Positions 45,641 to 54,559 of a stretch of DNA of 64,000 bases are shown piece after piece. The position numbers and the translations under genes were made by a program. The notes below the pieces were generated by a model. It made no database searches. It had not been told where the DNA came from and saw only the letters and a program-made list of their open reading frames with translations. Origin of the DNA: Clostridia bacterium (GTDB lineage: Bacteria > Bacillota > Clostridia > TANB77 > CAG-508). The number at the start of each line of letters is the position of its first letter. Within the stretch, counting starts at the first letter, position 1. The DNA lies in the NCBI GenBank assembly GCA_017469445.1, contig JAFUGK010000007.1, positions 47,058 through 111,057 on the forward strand, in the 5' to 3' direction.

Positions 45641-46960
45641 TTGAAAACAGTTTTAAAGTATATCATAACATATGCAATATTAATTATATTTTTTGTTATT
45701 TCATTAACCATAGTATCAATCATTCCTTCTAGTTATATATATGAAAATGTAAAAGAATCTGCAGAAACTTTATACTCAGAAGGAAACAGGAAGATTGTAA
45801 ATATACCATACAGAAATTGTGATATGCAATTTGATAATTATACTGATGCTTTGATGATTAATACTGCATATTCAATAGATAATAGCAATCCAGTAGAATC
45901 AGTATTTTTGGCAAGAAAAAATTATATAAAAGAAAAAACTAAAATAATCGAGCAAGATAATGTAGGAGAGCTTAAATCTGCATCAAAATATGAGAAACAT
46001 AATGAAGTTGGAGAACTAGTAGATTTGGTAAACAGCGATATAGATGAAAGCTTTGAATATGCAAGATATTGGCATGGATATTTAATTTTATTAAGACCAA
46101 TGCTTGTTCTATTTAATATAAATGAAATAAGAACAATAATTTTTATAATTATATTTATATTGCTTTTAATCTTCTTTTACTTATTGCAAAAAAATACAAA
46201 TGTTATTATAGGATTATTGTTTACAATAGGATTATTCTGTGTAGAGTATTTTTATTTAGGCTATACACTGCAAGGAATTTCGGTATTTCTAATAGCAATA
46301 ATTTCATCAATAATAATATTAATGAAAAACAAAAAAATTAATAATACTTTACTTTTTTTTATAATTGGAATGCTAACAAATTTCTTTGATTTTTTTACAG
46401 TACCAATTATTACTCTAGGAATTCCTTTGTTAGTAGTGTTACTTTTAAAAGAAGGTGAATATTCATTTAAAAAAAGTATAATAGAATTTGTTAAACATGT
46501 GTTAGCATGGATAGCAGGATATACAATAACATGGTTTACTAAATGGCTACTTGTTGATATTATTTTTAGAAGAGATTTAATAAAAATTGCATTTGAGCAA
46601 ATAGGCTTTAGATCTACTGCAACTAAATATACTATACTTGATGCCATTGGTCAAAACCTTAAATATGAGGATAAATTTATAATAATATCAATTATATTAA
46701 ATATGATAATGTCAGTAATTTATTTGTTTATTAAAGGAAGTAAAGAAAATAAATATACTGCTTTAGAGATAATACCTTATATGTTGATTGCAATTGCACC
46801 ATACGTATGGTATGCAGTAATTAAAAATCATTCTATTGAACATGCTTTTTTTACATATAGAAACCAGGTAATATCAATTATAGGATTAAATATAATTATA
46901 CATAAACTAATAATGAACGCTAAAATTGGGGAACGTTTCCAAATAAGAAAAAATTCCTAA
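45641..46960 (+). CDS. Polytopic membrane protein, unknown
   Basis: The TTG start at 45641 follows GGGGGATTT, a weak but correctly placed site. The 439-residue protein has about nine to ten membrane helices (one at 8-30, the others from about 145 to 430) and an approximately 110-residue extracytoplasmic loop (35-145) containing a NIPYRNCDMQFDNYTDALM segment. The overall shape recalls membrane glycosyltransferases or O-antigen-type enzymes, but I see no firm catalytic motif. Ends with a terminator at 46976. Stands alone between the toxin-antitoxin pair and the cysteine desulfurase. Confidence 0.55.
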   Translation: MKTVLKYIITYAILIIFFVISLTIVSIIPSSYIYENVKESAETLYSEGNRKIVNIPYRNCDMQFDNYTDALMINTAYSIDNSNPVESVFLARKNYIKEKTKIIEQDNVGELKSASKYEKHNEVGELVDLVNSDIDESFEYARYWHGYLILLRPMLVLFNINEIRTIIFIIIFILLLIFFYLLQKNTNVIIGLLFTIGLFCVEYFYLGYTLQGISVFLIAIISSIIILMKNKKINNTLLFFIIGMLTNFFDFFTVPIITLGIPLLVVLLLKEGEYSFKKSIIEFVKHVLAWIAGYTITWFTKWLLVDIIFRRDLIKIAFEQIGFRSTATKYTILDAIGQNLKYEDKFIIISIILNMIMSVIYLFIKGSKENKYTALEIIPYMLIAIAPYVWYAVIKNHSIEHAFFTYRNQVISIIGLNIIIHKLIMNAKIGERFQIRKNS

Positions 46961-46975
46961 TTTGAGATACACCTT

Positions 46976-47015
46976 AAAAAGATAATGCTTTAAAAATCAA
47001 GCATTATCTTTTTTT
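46976..47015 (+). terminator. Terminator after the membrane protein
   Basis: AAAGATAATGCTT/AAGCATTATCTTT stem with T-run. Confidence 0.85.
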
Positions 47016-47099
47016 GCCTAAAATTAATAAAATATGAGAATTTTTGAAACAATAAGAATAATATATATTAATACTTTTTTAGAATAGAGGTAAGATAAA

Positions 47100-48245
47100 G
47101 TGGATAATATAAAATATTTTGATCATGCAGCTACAACAGCTGTTAGTAAAGAAGTTTTAGAAGCAATGCTACCATATTTTAGCACTGAATACGGTAATGC
47201 ATCTTCAATGTATAGTATTTCAAGACGAGCTAGGAAGGCTATAGAAGTAGCAAGACAAAAAGTTGCACAAGCTATAAATGCTAAACCAAATGAAATATAT
47301 TTTACAAGTGGAGGAAGCGAGAGTGATAATTTAGCGATAAAAGGAATAGCTTATGCAAATAAAAATAAAGGAAATCATATTATTACAAGTAAAATAGAGC
47401 ATCATGCAGTTTTAGAAACATGTGAAAATCTAGAAGAAGAAGGATTTGAAGTAACATATTTAGATGTTGATGATAAAGGATTTGTACATTTAGATGAATT
47501 AAAAAAAGCAATAAAACCAAATACAATTTTAATAACAATAATGTTTGCTAATAATGAAATAGGAACAATAGAACCAATAAAAGAAATAGGAAAAATAGCA
47601 AGAGATAACAATATATATTTCCATACAGATTGTGTTCAAGCTATTGGAAATGTAAAAATAGATGTACAAGATATGAATATAGATTCTTTGTCTATGTCTG
47701 GACACAAACTATATGGACCAAAGGGAATTGGAGTATTATATGTAAAAGATGGAATAGAATTTAAAAAACTACAAAACGGTGGACATCAAGAAAATAATAA
47801 AAGAGCAGGAACAGAAAATGTGCCAGGAATTGTTGGAATGGGAAAAGCAATAGAAATAGCATATAGAGATTTTGAAAAAAATGAAAGACATTTAAAACAA
47901 TTAAGAGATTTCTTTTTTAGTGAAATTGAAAAAAGAGTACCAAATATAAAAATAAATGGAGATAGGCAAAAAAGATTACCAGGAAATTGTAATGTATCTT
48001 TTGCTAAAGTAGATGCAGAAGAATTGCTTATGAAACTAGACAAAAAAGGAATTTGTGCATCAGCAGGATCTGCTTGCTCGACAGGAACTACAGAAATATC
48101 ACATGTGCTTAAGGCAATTGGACTTTTAGATAAAACAGCATTAGGAACTTTACGTTTAACATTTGGAAAAGAAAATACAATAGAAGATGTTGAATTTCTA
48201 GTAAAAGCAATTGAAGAAATTGTTAAATTGATACGAAATAAATAG
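47100..48245 (+). CDS. Cysteine desulfurase (NifS/IscS family)
   Basis: The GTG start at 47100 follows AGAGGTAAG. The 381-residue protein has the pattern FDHAATTAVS at the start, SGGSESDNLAIKG, HTDCVQAIG, the PLP Lys in SMSGHKLYGPKG (about residue 203) and the active Cys in SAGSACSTGTTEIS (about 325). It liberates sulfur from cysteine for Fe-S clusters or tRNA thiolation. No iscU or mnmA follows; instead spoIIIAA follows. The window also holds mtaB, a sulfur-transfer enzyme. CGA is used as Arg (SRRARK), again showing that only CGG is avoided. Confidence 0.94.
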   Translation: MDNIKYFDHAATTAVSKEVLEAMLPYFSTEYGNASSMYSISRRARKAIEVARQKVAQAINAKPNEIYFTSGGSESDNLAIKGIAYANKNKGNHIITSKIEHHAVLETCENLEEEGFEVTYLDVDDKGFVHLDELKKAIKPNTILITIMFANNEIGTIEPIKEIGKIARDNNIYFHTDCVQAIGNVKIDVQDMNIDSLSMSGHKLYGPKGIGVLYVKDGIEFKKLQNGGHQENNKRAGTENVPGIVGMGKAIEIAYRDFEKNERHLKQLRDFFFSEIEKRVPNIKINGDRQKRLPGNCNVSFAKVDAEELLMKLDKKGICASAGSACSTGTTEISHVLKAIGLLDKTALGTLRLTFGKENTIEDVEFLVKAIEEIVKLIRNK

Positions 48246-48295
48246 GAATTATTTATGAAAATAGGCATATATATAATTATAAGGAAGGAAAGAAT

Positions 48296-49240
48296 ATGCC
48301 TATTTTTAATTTATTTAAGTATTTTTCAAATAATGTTCAAACAATATTGGACAAGTTTTTAACAGAGAATATGTCAAGCAAGTATATACTTTTAGAGGAA
48401 ATAAGGTTAAGAAGCGGAAGGCCAATTATACTAAAATTAGCCAATGGTGAAAAAATTTTAGATTATTTAGTAACAATAGATGATATACTTGAAACTTTAA
48501 CAAATATTTGTGAAAATTCAATTTATTCATATCAAAATCAAATATGCAATGGATTTATAACAGTAAGAGGGGGACATAGAGTTGGAATTTCTGGAAATGT
48601 AATAATAGAAAAAAATAAAATTATAAATATAAATAATATATCTAGTTTAAATTTTAGAATAGCAAGACAAATAAAGGGATGTAGCAATAAAGTTATAAGA
48701 TATATAATTGATATAGATAATAATAATATATATAATACAATAATTGTATCTCCACCAGGAGCTGGGAAGACCACGATTTTAAGGGATTTAGTAAGGCAAG
48801 TAAGCAATGGAATAGAGGGTATACGTTTTAAAGGAAAAAATGTTGGATTAATAGATGAAAGAGGTGAACTTGCAGCAATGTATAAGGGAATAGCACAAAA
48901 TGATGTAGGAATGAGGACAGATGTACTTTCTAACATACCAAAAGCAATTGGAATGAAAATGCTTATTAGATCTATGACACCACAAATAATTGTAGCAGAT
49001 GAAATTGGCTCGTATGAAGATATTGAAGCAATAAACCAAGCTGTATGCTCTGGAATTAAGGGTATATTTACAGCACATGGAGGTTCTATTGAAGATATAA
49101 TGTTAAATCCAGCATTAAAGGAATTATTAAAAACCCATATATTTGAAAGAATAATTTTTCTAAGTACAAAGATAGAAAAAGGTGAGATCGAGAAAGTGTA
49201 TGGGCTAGATAAGGCTAGTAAAGAATATATAATTTATTAA
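48296..49240 (+). CDS. spoIIIAA: Stage III sporulation protein AA
   Basis: AAGGAAGGAAAGAAT precedes the ATG. The 314-residue protein matches SpoIIIAA: EEIRLRSGRPIIL near residue 30, GFITVRGGHRVGISG (about 83-97), the P-loop VSPPGAGKTTILRD (about 150-163), GLIDERGELAAM and VVADEIG-type Walker B (IIVADEIGSYED), and TAHGGSIED. It is the secretion-type ATPase of the SpoIIIA-SpoIIQ feeding channel. In other spore formers the genes AB to AH follow at once; here a convergent gene overlaps its 3' end by 26 nt, so the operon is broken at this point. Confidence 0.93.
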   Translation: MPIFNLFKYFSNNVQTILDKFLTENMSSKYILLEEIRLRSGRPIILKLANGEKILDYLVTIDDILETLTNICENSIYSYQNQICNGFITVRGGHRVGISGNVIIEKNKIININNISSLNFRIARQIKGCSNKVIRYIIDIDNNNIYNTIIVSPPGAGKTTILRDLVRQVSNGIEGIRFKGKNVGLIDERGELAAMYKGIAQNDVGMRTDVLSNIPKAIGMKMLIRSMTPQIIVADEIGSYEDIEAINQAVCSGIKGIFTAHGGSIEDIMLNPALKELLKTHIFERIIFLSTKIEKGEIEKVYGLDKASKEYIIY

Positions 49241-49916
49241 ACAAATTTATACTAGCTAATATAAACAAATGTAAAGGGTAGAAAACATATAGCAATTTGC
49301 CAGTTTTTCTGCCCAATTTTCCGTTGTACAAAAGTATTGGAACAATAGCTAAAAATGTTCCAATGAATAGTTCAACATAAAAAATAGGGTAATTAAATTG
49401 AATTAATAAAGGAATATATTTTAAAGCAACAATTCCTAAGTATCCGAAAGTTAATAATACTTTATTTTTCTTAAATACAAAGAATGAAAATACAAGTAAA
49501 ACTCCCCAATAACCATAATCTACATTTATTAATTCACCTAATGCAACTAATCCACATACTACAATAATCCCAATAAATTTACTTGGGATTTTATCATATG
49601 CATAAATTGCACAAAGCCCTAAAAATAAAGTAAAGAAAATATTAAGTGTATAAGGAAAACCTATGGCATATTCGTAAAAATTATAAGGAATCTGTGAAAT
49701 TAATGCAAATAAAAAAAGTCTCCAAAAATAATTTTTTAAGTTGTGTGTATGAGTATAACCTTCAGAAATTTGAAATGCAAAAATAGGGAAGGCAATTCTT
49801 CCAATTACATTGCACCACGAAAGGTGACTGTTAAATATGATATATCCAATATGGTCAAAACACATTGTAATAACTGCAATTATTTTTAATCCAAATGCTG
49901 TTAACACTAATATCAC
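49215..49916 (-). CDS. TraX-family membrane protein
   Basis: On the minus strand, start ATG 49916. The 233-residue protein has about seven membrane helices and the typical beginning LKIIAVITMCFDHIGYIIF (Asp-His in the first helix) plus RIAFPIFAFQISEGYTHT, as in TraX proteins, which acetylate F-pilin or act on unknown substrates in Firmicutes. Ends inside spoIIIAA's 3' end (26-nt tail-to-tail overlap). No pilin gene nearby, but the Tad-like pilus is 20 kb away. Confidence 0.82.
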   Translation of the reverse strand: MILVLTAFGLKIIAVITMCFDHIGYIIFNSHLSWCNVIGRIAFPIFAFQISEGYTHTHNLKNYFWRLFLFALISQIPYNFYEYAIGFPYTLNIFFTLFLGLCAIYAYDKIPSKFIGIIVVCGLVALGELINVDYGYWGVLLVFSFFVFKKNKVLLTFGYLGIVALKYIPLLIQFNYPIFYVELFIGTFLAIVPILLYNGKLGRKTGKLLYVFYPLHLFILASINLFNKLYILY

Positions 49917-49969
49917 TCCTTTGTAAATGATAATATAGCATAAATTATAAAAAAAGTAAAATAATTATT

Positions 49970-50000
49970 TATTTTAAGTTTATTTTAAGTATGATATAAT
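49970..50000 (+). promoter_or_regulatory. Promoter with tandem direct repeats typical of OmpR/PhoB-family sites
   Basis: TATTTTAAGT occurs at 49970-49979 and 49981-49990, an 11-nt period covering the -35 region. A perfect TATAAT follows at 49995-50000. The response regulator at 54560 in the same gene block is a likely binder. Confidence 0.6.
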
Positions 50001-50040
50001 AAAACATAAACAAAGGATAATTTGAAAGGAGTATTTTAAA

Positions 50041-51447
50041 ATGGAAGAAAAAAAGAAAGGAAAACAAATAATATTTGCAGTATTAGGGGTAATGTTTGTA
50101 ATAGCAGTTATAATTTGCTTTGTAATTGCATCACAACATACAAATACTAATACTAAAACATCAAATATTAGTTCAACAAGCGAATCTGCAATAAGTATAA
50201 GTTCAGAATATGAAAATATTGATTATGGAACATCAACAGATGTACAAGATACAAATACAGTAAAAATAACAACAGGAGGAAGTTATAATTTATCTGGAAC
50301 ATATGAAAGCATTTATGTAAATACTACAGAAAATGTGGAATTAAATTTAAATGGAGTAGAAATAACTTGCACAAGTGGACCAGCTATTTATGTCGAAAAT
50401 GCTAAAAGTGTTAGTATAGTACTTACTGGAACAAATACTATTACAGCAACCACAACTGAAGAATTAGATGGCGCAATTTATTCAAAAGATGATTTAGTAT
50501 TTTCTGGAACAGGAAGTTTAGAATTTAAATCAAACTACGATGGTATTGTATCAAATGATACATTAGTAATAAATAGTGGAACATATACCATTAATGCAGA
50601 TGACGATGGAATTAGAGGTAAAGATAGTGTAGCAATAGTAAATGGAACATTTACTATAACTGCAGGTGGAGATGGAATAAAATCTACTAATGATGAAGAC
50701 ACAACAAAGGGATATATTACTATAGATGGAGGAACTTTCAATATTACAAGCTATAATGATGGAATTCAGGCAGAAACAGAAGTTGCAATTTCAGGAGGAA
50801 CATTTACTATAAAAACAACAGATACATCTAGTTTAGATTCTGCTAAAGGCATAAAAGCAGTAACATTAATACAAATTTCAGGAGGTACATTTAATATAAA
50901 TTCTGTTGATGATGGAATTCATTCTAATGGAAATATTGAGATAAATAATGGAGAGTTTACTATTACAAGTAAAGACGATGCAATTCATGCAGATGGTTTA
51001 GTAGAAATAAATGCTGGAACATTTACAATATCAGCAGCAGAAGGAATAGAAGCAACATATATTAGAATTAATGATGGAACTATAAATATTAGTGCTTCTG
51101 ATGATGGAATAAATGCAGGAAATAAATCAACTAGTTATTCAGTAACAGTAGAAATAAATGGAGGATATATAACAATAAAGATGGGAAGCGGAGACACAGA
51201 TGGAATTGATGCTAATGGTAACATATATATAAATGGAGGTACAATAGATATAACAGGAAATTCACCATTTGATTATGATGGAAATGCTGAATATAATGGT
51301 GGAACAATAATTGTAAACGGAACGAAGACCAATACTATTACAAACCAAATGATGGGTGGCGGAATGATGAATAATGGTGGCATGATGAACGGCGGTGGAA
51401 AACAAAAAGGTCAAAATCATGGAGGACCAGGAGGAATGAATTTTTAA
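50041..51447 (+). CDS. Surface beta-helix carbohydrate-binding protein (Cthe_2159-like)
   Basis: GAAAGGAGTA precedes the ATG. The 468-residue protein has an N-terminal membrane anchor (about 8-30), a Ser/Thr-rich linker (about 35-80), and a long right-handed beta-helix built of repeats of the type GGTFNI-x-S-x-DDGI (about 160-430). The pattern fits the Cthe_2159-type carbohydrate-binding domain, known to bind polygalacturonate and cellulose. It ends in a Gly/Met/Asn-rich tail (MMGGGMMNNGGMMNGGG). The gene heads a block with polyphosphate polymerase-like, DUF4956 and CotH-like genes, a combination common in Clostridia. Confidence 0.78.
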   Translation: MEEKKKGKQIIFAVLGVMFVIAVIICFVIASQHTNTNTKTSNISSTSESAISISSEYENIDYGTSTDVQDTNTVKITTGGSYNLSGTYESIYVNTTENVELNLNGVEITCTSGPAIYVENAKSVSIVLTGTNTITATTTEELDGAIYSKDDLVFSGTGSLEFKSNYDGIVSNDTLVINSGTYTINADDDGIRGKDSVAIVNGTFTITAGGDGIKSTNDEDTTKGYITIDGGTFNITSYNDGIQAETEVAISGGTFTIKTTDTSSLDSAKGIKAVTLIQISGGTFNINSVDDGIHSNGNIEINNGEFTITSKDDAIHADGLVEINAGTFTISAAEGIEATYIRINDGTINISASDDGINAGNKSTSYSVTVEINGGYITIKMGSGDTDGIDANGNIYINGGTIDITGNSPFDYDGNAEYNGGTIIVNGTKTNTITNQMMGGGMMNNGGMMNGGGKQKGQNHGGPGGMNF

Positions 51448-51464
51448 GAAAGGGGGGCAATAAC

Positions 51465-52163
51465 ATAAAAGTATATCGTAATGAATGGAAATATAATTTA
51501 AGTAATCAAGAGTTAACTTTACTAAAATCTAGAATATCTAAAGTTATGGAATTAGATCCGCATACTCCAACAGAAGGCAGATATTTAATTCATTCATTAT
51601 ATTTTGACGATTATAAAGATACATCTGTTTATACTACAAACTCTGGTTTATCTAAAAGATATAAGTGGAGAATTAGATATTATGGACATGACTTGAGTTA
51701 TATTGTATTAGAAAAGAAAGAAAAACTAGAAGGTAGATGTCATAAAAAATCTTGTAAGCTAACTGTAGAAGAATATAATAATATTGTTTCAGGAGATATT
51801 ACAGATATGTTTTTTGACACTGATAAAAAACTAATTAAAGAATTAATTGTAGACATGATGACTCGTGACTATCGCCCTAAAGTCATTGTTGATTATGAAA
51901 GAATTGCATATGTCGAAGAAATAACTAATGTTAGGGTAACATTTGATATGAAGATATCTGCTTCATATCAATTAGAAAATTTTTTGGATGGGGATTATCA
52001 AAGTTTTTATATTTTGCCAAGTGGTATTAATGTGTTAGAAGTAAAATTTGATGAGATATTGCCATCATATATAAGAAATATTGTAGAATCATATGGCTTT
52101 AAACAAATGTCTTTCTCAAAATATTATTATGGAAGAAAGATTATAAATTCTTATATAATATGA
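51465..52163 (+). CDS. VTC-domain (polyphosphate polymerase-like) protein with non-standard ATA start
   Basis: The family begins YRNEWKY-(L/Y)-(I/L), and this sequence is present upstream of the first ATG (51546), reading from about 51465. The only start well spaced from the AAGGGGGG site (51450-51457) is ATA at 51465, giving 232 residues. Domain motifs: YLIHSLYFDDYKDT, KRYKWRIRYY, VLEKKEKLEGRCHKK, DYERIAY and NVLEVKFDEILPSYI, with the basic tunnel residues kept. VTC domains synthesise polyphosphate or act with CotH-type proteins. A frameshift or sequencing error near the G-run is an alternative. Confidence 0.8.
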   Translation: MKVYRNEWKYNLSNQELTLLKSRISKVMELDPHTPTEGRYLIHSLYFDDYKDTSVYTTNSGLSKRYKWRIRYYGHDLSYIVLEKKEKLEGRCHKKSCKLTVEEYNNIVSGDITDMFFDTDKKLIKELIVDMMTRDYRPKVIVDYERIAYVEEITNVRVTFDMKISASYQLENFLDGDYQSFYILPSGINVLEVKFDEILPSYIRNIVESYGFKQMSFSKYYYGRKIINSYII

Positions 52164-52208
52164 TAAAAAATTAAAATAATTATTTTAGAATTGAAAGGAT
52201 TGAAAGAA

Positions 52209-52871
52209 ATGATAGAAGTATTTGAAAGCATAATAAATTCTTACTCAAACGAAAGTATTACAACTGTAGCAATAGTAGCAGTATTACTAATGGTAACAAT
52301 ACTATCTATATATGAGTTTTTCGTATATAGGTTTGTATCTCATAGATCTTTTTACAACAAATCTTTTAATATTACTATAGCAATTTTGCCATTTTTTATA
52401 GCAACAATAATAATGTGTTTACAATCAAACATAATTATTACATTGGGTACAATAGGTGCATTGGCAATTATAAGGTTTAGAACAGCAGTAAAAGATCCAG
52501 TAGATATGTTATATTTACTATGGAGTGTGTTTATAGGAATAATTTGTGGATGCCAATTATTTGAGGCAGGTGTTTTAACATCAGTTGTAGTAACAATTGT
52601 ATTAATAATATTAGAACATATAAACTTTGGACGTAAATCATTTGTTTTAATTGTAAGAAGTAATGAAGATGTAGAAAATGATTTGGCAAATCTATTTAAA
52701 TCAAAGAAGATAAGCCATAGGTTCAAATCTAGAAATTATAGTTCAAAAGGATTTGATTATGCAATTGAACTTACATACAAAAACATTAAAGAATTAAATG
52801 AAGAATTATCAAAAAATGAAAGGATAAGCAAGTATTCTATTATAGAATATGATGCTGATGATATAGTTTAA
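52209..52871 (+). CDS. DUF4956 membrane protein
   Basis: The ATG at 52209 is 8 nt from AAAGGA; a TTG at 52191 is ignored. The 220-residue protein has about four membrane helices (15-35, 50-72, 76-95, 105-135) and a cytoplasmic ferredoxin-like tail. The signature IGALAIIRFRTAVKDP (about 87-102) and YLLWSVFIGI are typical of DUF4956. These proteins are almost always next to VTC-domain genes, as here, and their function is unknown. Two bases separate it from the next gene. Confidence 0.85.
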   Translation: MIEVFESIINSYSNESITTVAIVAVLLMVTILSIYEFFVYRFVSHRSFYNKSFNITIAILPFFIATIIMCLQSNIIITLGTIGALAIIRFRTAVKDPVDMLYLLWSVFIGIICGCQLFEAGVLTSVVVTIVLIILEHINFGRKSFVLIVRSNEDVENDLANLFKSKKISHRFKSRNYSSKGFDYAIELTYKNIKELNEELSKNERISKYSIIEYDADDIV

Positions 52872-52872
52872 T

Positions 52873-53658
52873 ATGAGTAGAAATAAAATATTGATACCAA
52901 TAATTATTTTGACAGCTATAATTATATTAATAATAATTATTCTAAATCCTAGTACTAGGTTTAATAAGATTTCAATTAGTGAAACCAAATGGAATAATAT
53001 AATAAGTTCAAGAACGGAAAATAAAAATTTAATATTAAGAGATCTTGAATTTAATGATTATAACTTAGTTATAGATGAAAAAAATAATACAGTATACTAT
53101 TCATTAATAAATGATAATAAAACTAAGTATAATCCAATTGTAAGTTTTAAGTCAAAAAACCAAAACATAAAAATAGCTATTTTATCAGATGAAATAACTG
53201 ATAATAAAGTTCAAAATAATTATAAATTTAAAATAATGATTTATAATGATAAGGAATATCATATATATAACCTTGTTTGCACAGAACTTCCGATAGTTAA
53301 TATTAGGTATAAAGAAAAAGTAGGCATTAAGCAAAAAAATATTCCAATGGAAATATATGTGTTTAATAATTTAAGTAATACGCCTAATAGAATAGCAATA
53401 TCAAATGGAAAAATAAAAATAGATGAGAACAACTACATATTTTCTCTTAATATGACTACTCCGGGTAAGAATATAAGAGAAAATAGGATATCGATTTTAA
53501 ATATGAAACCAAACAGTGAATATATTTTAAAACCAGTAGATAGTCAAGAAGAAAATGTAGCAGGTCAACCTAAAAATCATAGGGTAGAGCTATTTATAAA
53601 TAATGAATATCAGGGAGTATATTCACTTGAATATATAGAAAGGGAGTTTGGAAAATAA
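52873..53658 (+). CDS. CotH-like protein lacking the kinase part
   Basis: The ATG sits 1 nt after the DUF4956 stop and has no clear ribosome site, so it is probably translated by coupling. The 261-residue product has one membrane anchor (about 7-26) and an extracytoplasmic region. The last 30 residues, with VELFINNEYQGVYSLEYIE, match the LYINGEYWGVY-type motif at the entry of the CotH kinase domain, but the protein stops there; the ATP-binding and catalytic portion is absent. The earlier residues could be the N-terminal beta domain of CotH proteins. It looks like a truncated or reduced member in the usual VTC-DUF4956-CotH order. Confidence 0.6.
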   Translation: MSRNKILIPIIILTAIIILIIIILNPSTRFNKISISETKWNNIISSRTENKNLILRDLEFNDYNLVIDEKNNTVYYSLINDNKTKYNPIVSFKSKNQNIKIAILSDEITDNKVQNNYKFKIMIYNDKEYHIYNLVCTELPIVNIRYKEKVGIKQKNIPMEIYVFNNLSNTPNRIAISNGKIKIDENNYIFSLNMTTPGKNIRENRISILNMKPNSEYILKPVDSQEENVAGQPKNHRVELFINNEYQGVYSLEYIEREFGK

Positions 53659-53709
53659 TTGTACTTTACAAGATTATGCAAAAAAAGAAAGGAAAATAAA
53701 AAGTAAAAT

Positions 53710-54537
53710 ATGAATAATTTTAAAGGTGCTATAGCTCTTGTAATAGTAATGATTGTTGTACTAGTTGGAATTTATACATTCAAAAGTCAACAAAAAGAAT
53801 ATAATTTTAAAATATATTTCTTTAATGCAGGTAAAGCTGATTGTATTTTAATTTCAAATAATGATAAATATATTATGATAGATACGGGAGAAGAAGAATT
53901 AAGTAGTGAAATATTGCAATATTTAAAAAATAATAATATTACTAAATTAGATTATTTAATAATTACCCATTTCGATAAAGACCATGTTGGAAGTGCTTCT
54001 AGCATAATAGATAATATAGAAATAGATAATGTACTTCAAAGTAATTGCCCAAAAGAAAGCGAATATTATGATAATTATATAAACTCATTAAATGCAAAAG
54101 GTATAACTACACAAACAATATCAGGAGATATTTCTTTTACACTAGGAGATATGAATATTGTAGTAAATGGACCAGAAACATTATATGATAATAATGAAAG
54201 TAATAATTCATCATTAATAATATCACTAAATTATGGAAATACAAATTACTTATTTACAGGTGATGCTCAAAATGATAGAATCACTGATTATTTAAGTACC
54301 CATAACAGTACATATGATTTTATAAAAGTACCATATCATGGGCATTATCAAAAGAAATTACAGAAATTATTGGAAACAACAAAACCAAATTATGGAGTAA
54401 TTACTTGTTCAAATGAAGAACCAGAAGATGAAGAAACAATTTCAATATTAAACGATTTAAACATAAAATACTATTTAACTAGAAATGGCAGCATTACTGT
54501 ATTATCTGATGGCAATGAAATAAAAATAAAACAATAG
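53710..54537 (+). CDS. ComEC/Rec2-like metallo-beta-lactamase-fold hydrolase
   Basis: GAAAGGAAAATA precedes the ATG. The 275-residue protein has a membrane anchor (about 6-25) followed by the MBL domain: IMIDTGEEE, ITHFDKDHVGSASSI (metal motif H-x-D-x-D-H), YLFTGDAQ and VPYHGH. This is the stand-alone version of the ComEC C-terminal domain, facing outside. Relatives may hydrolyse DNA or phosphate esters. Location between the CotH-like gene and a two-component system suggests a surface or phosphate-linked role; this is inference. Confidence 0.82.
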   Translation: MNNFKGAIALVIVMIVVLVGIYTFKSQQKEYNFKIYFFNAGKADCILISNNDKYIMIDTGEEELSSEILQYLKNNNITKLDYLIITHFDKDHVGSASSIIDNIEIDNVLQSNCPKESEYYDNYINSLNAKGITTQTISGDISFTLGDMNIVVNGPETLYDNNESNNSSLIISLNYGNTNYLFTGDAQNDRITDYLSTHNSTYDFIKVPYHGHYQKKLQKLLETTKPNYGVITCSNEEPEDEETISILNDLNIKYYLTRNGSITVLSDGNEIKIKQ

Positions 54538-54559
54538 TAGAAATTAAATGGAGGAATTT

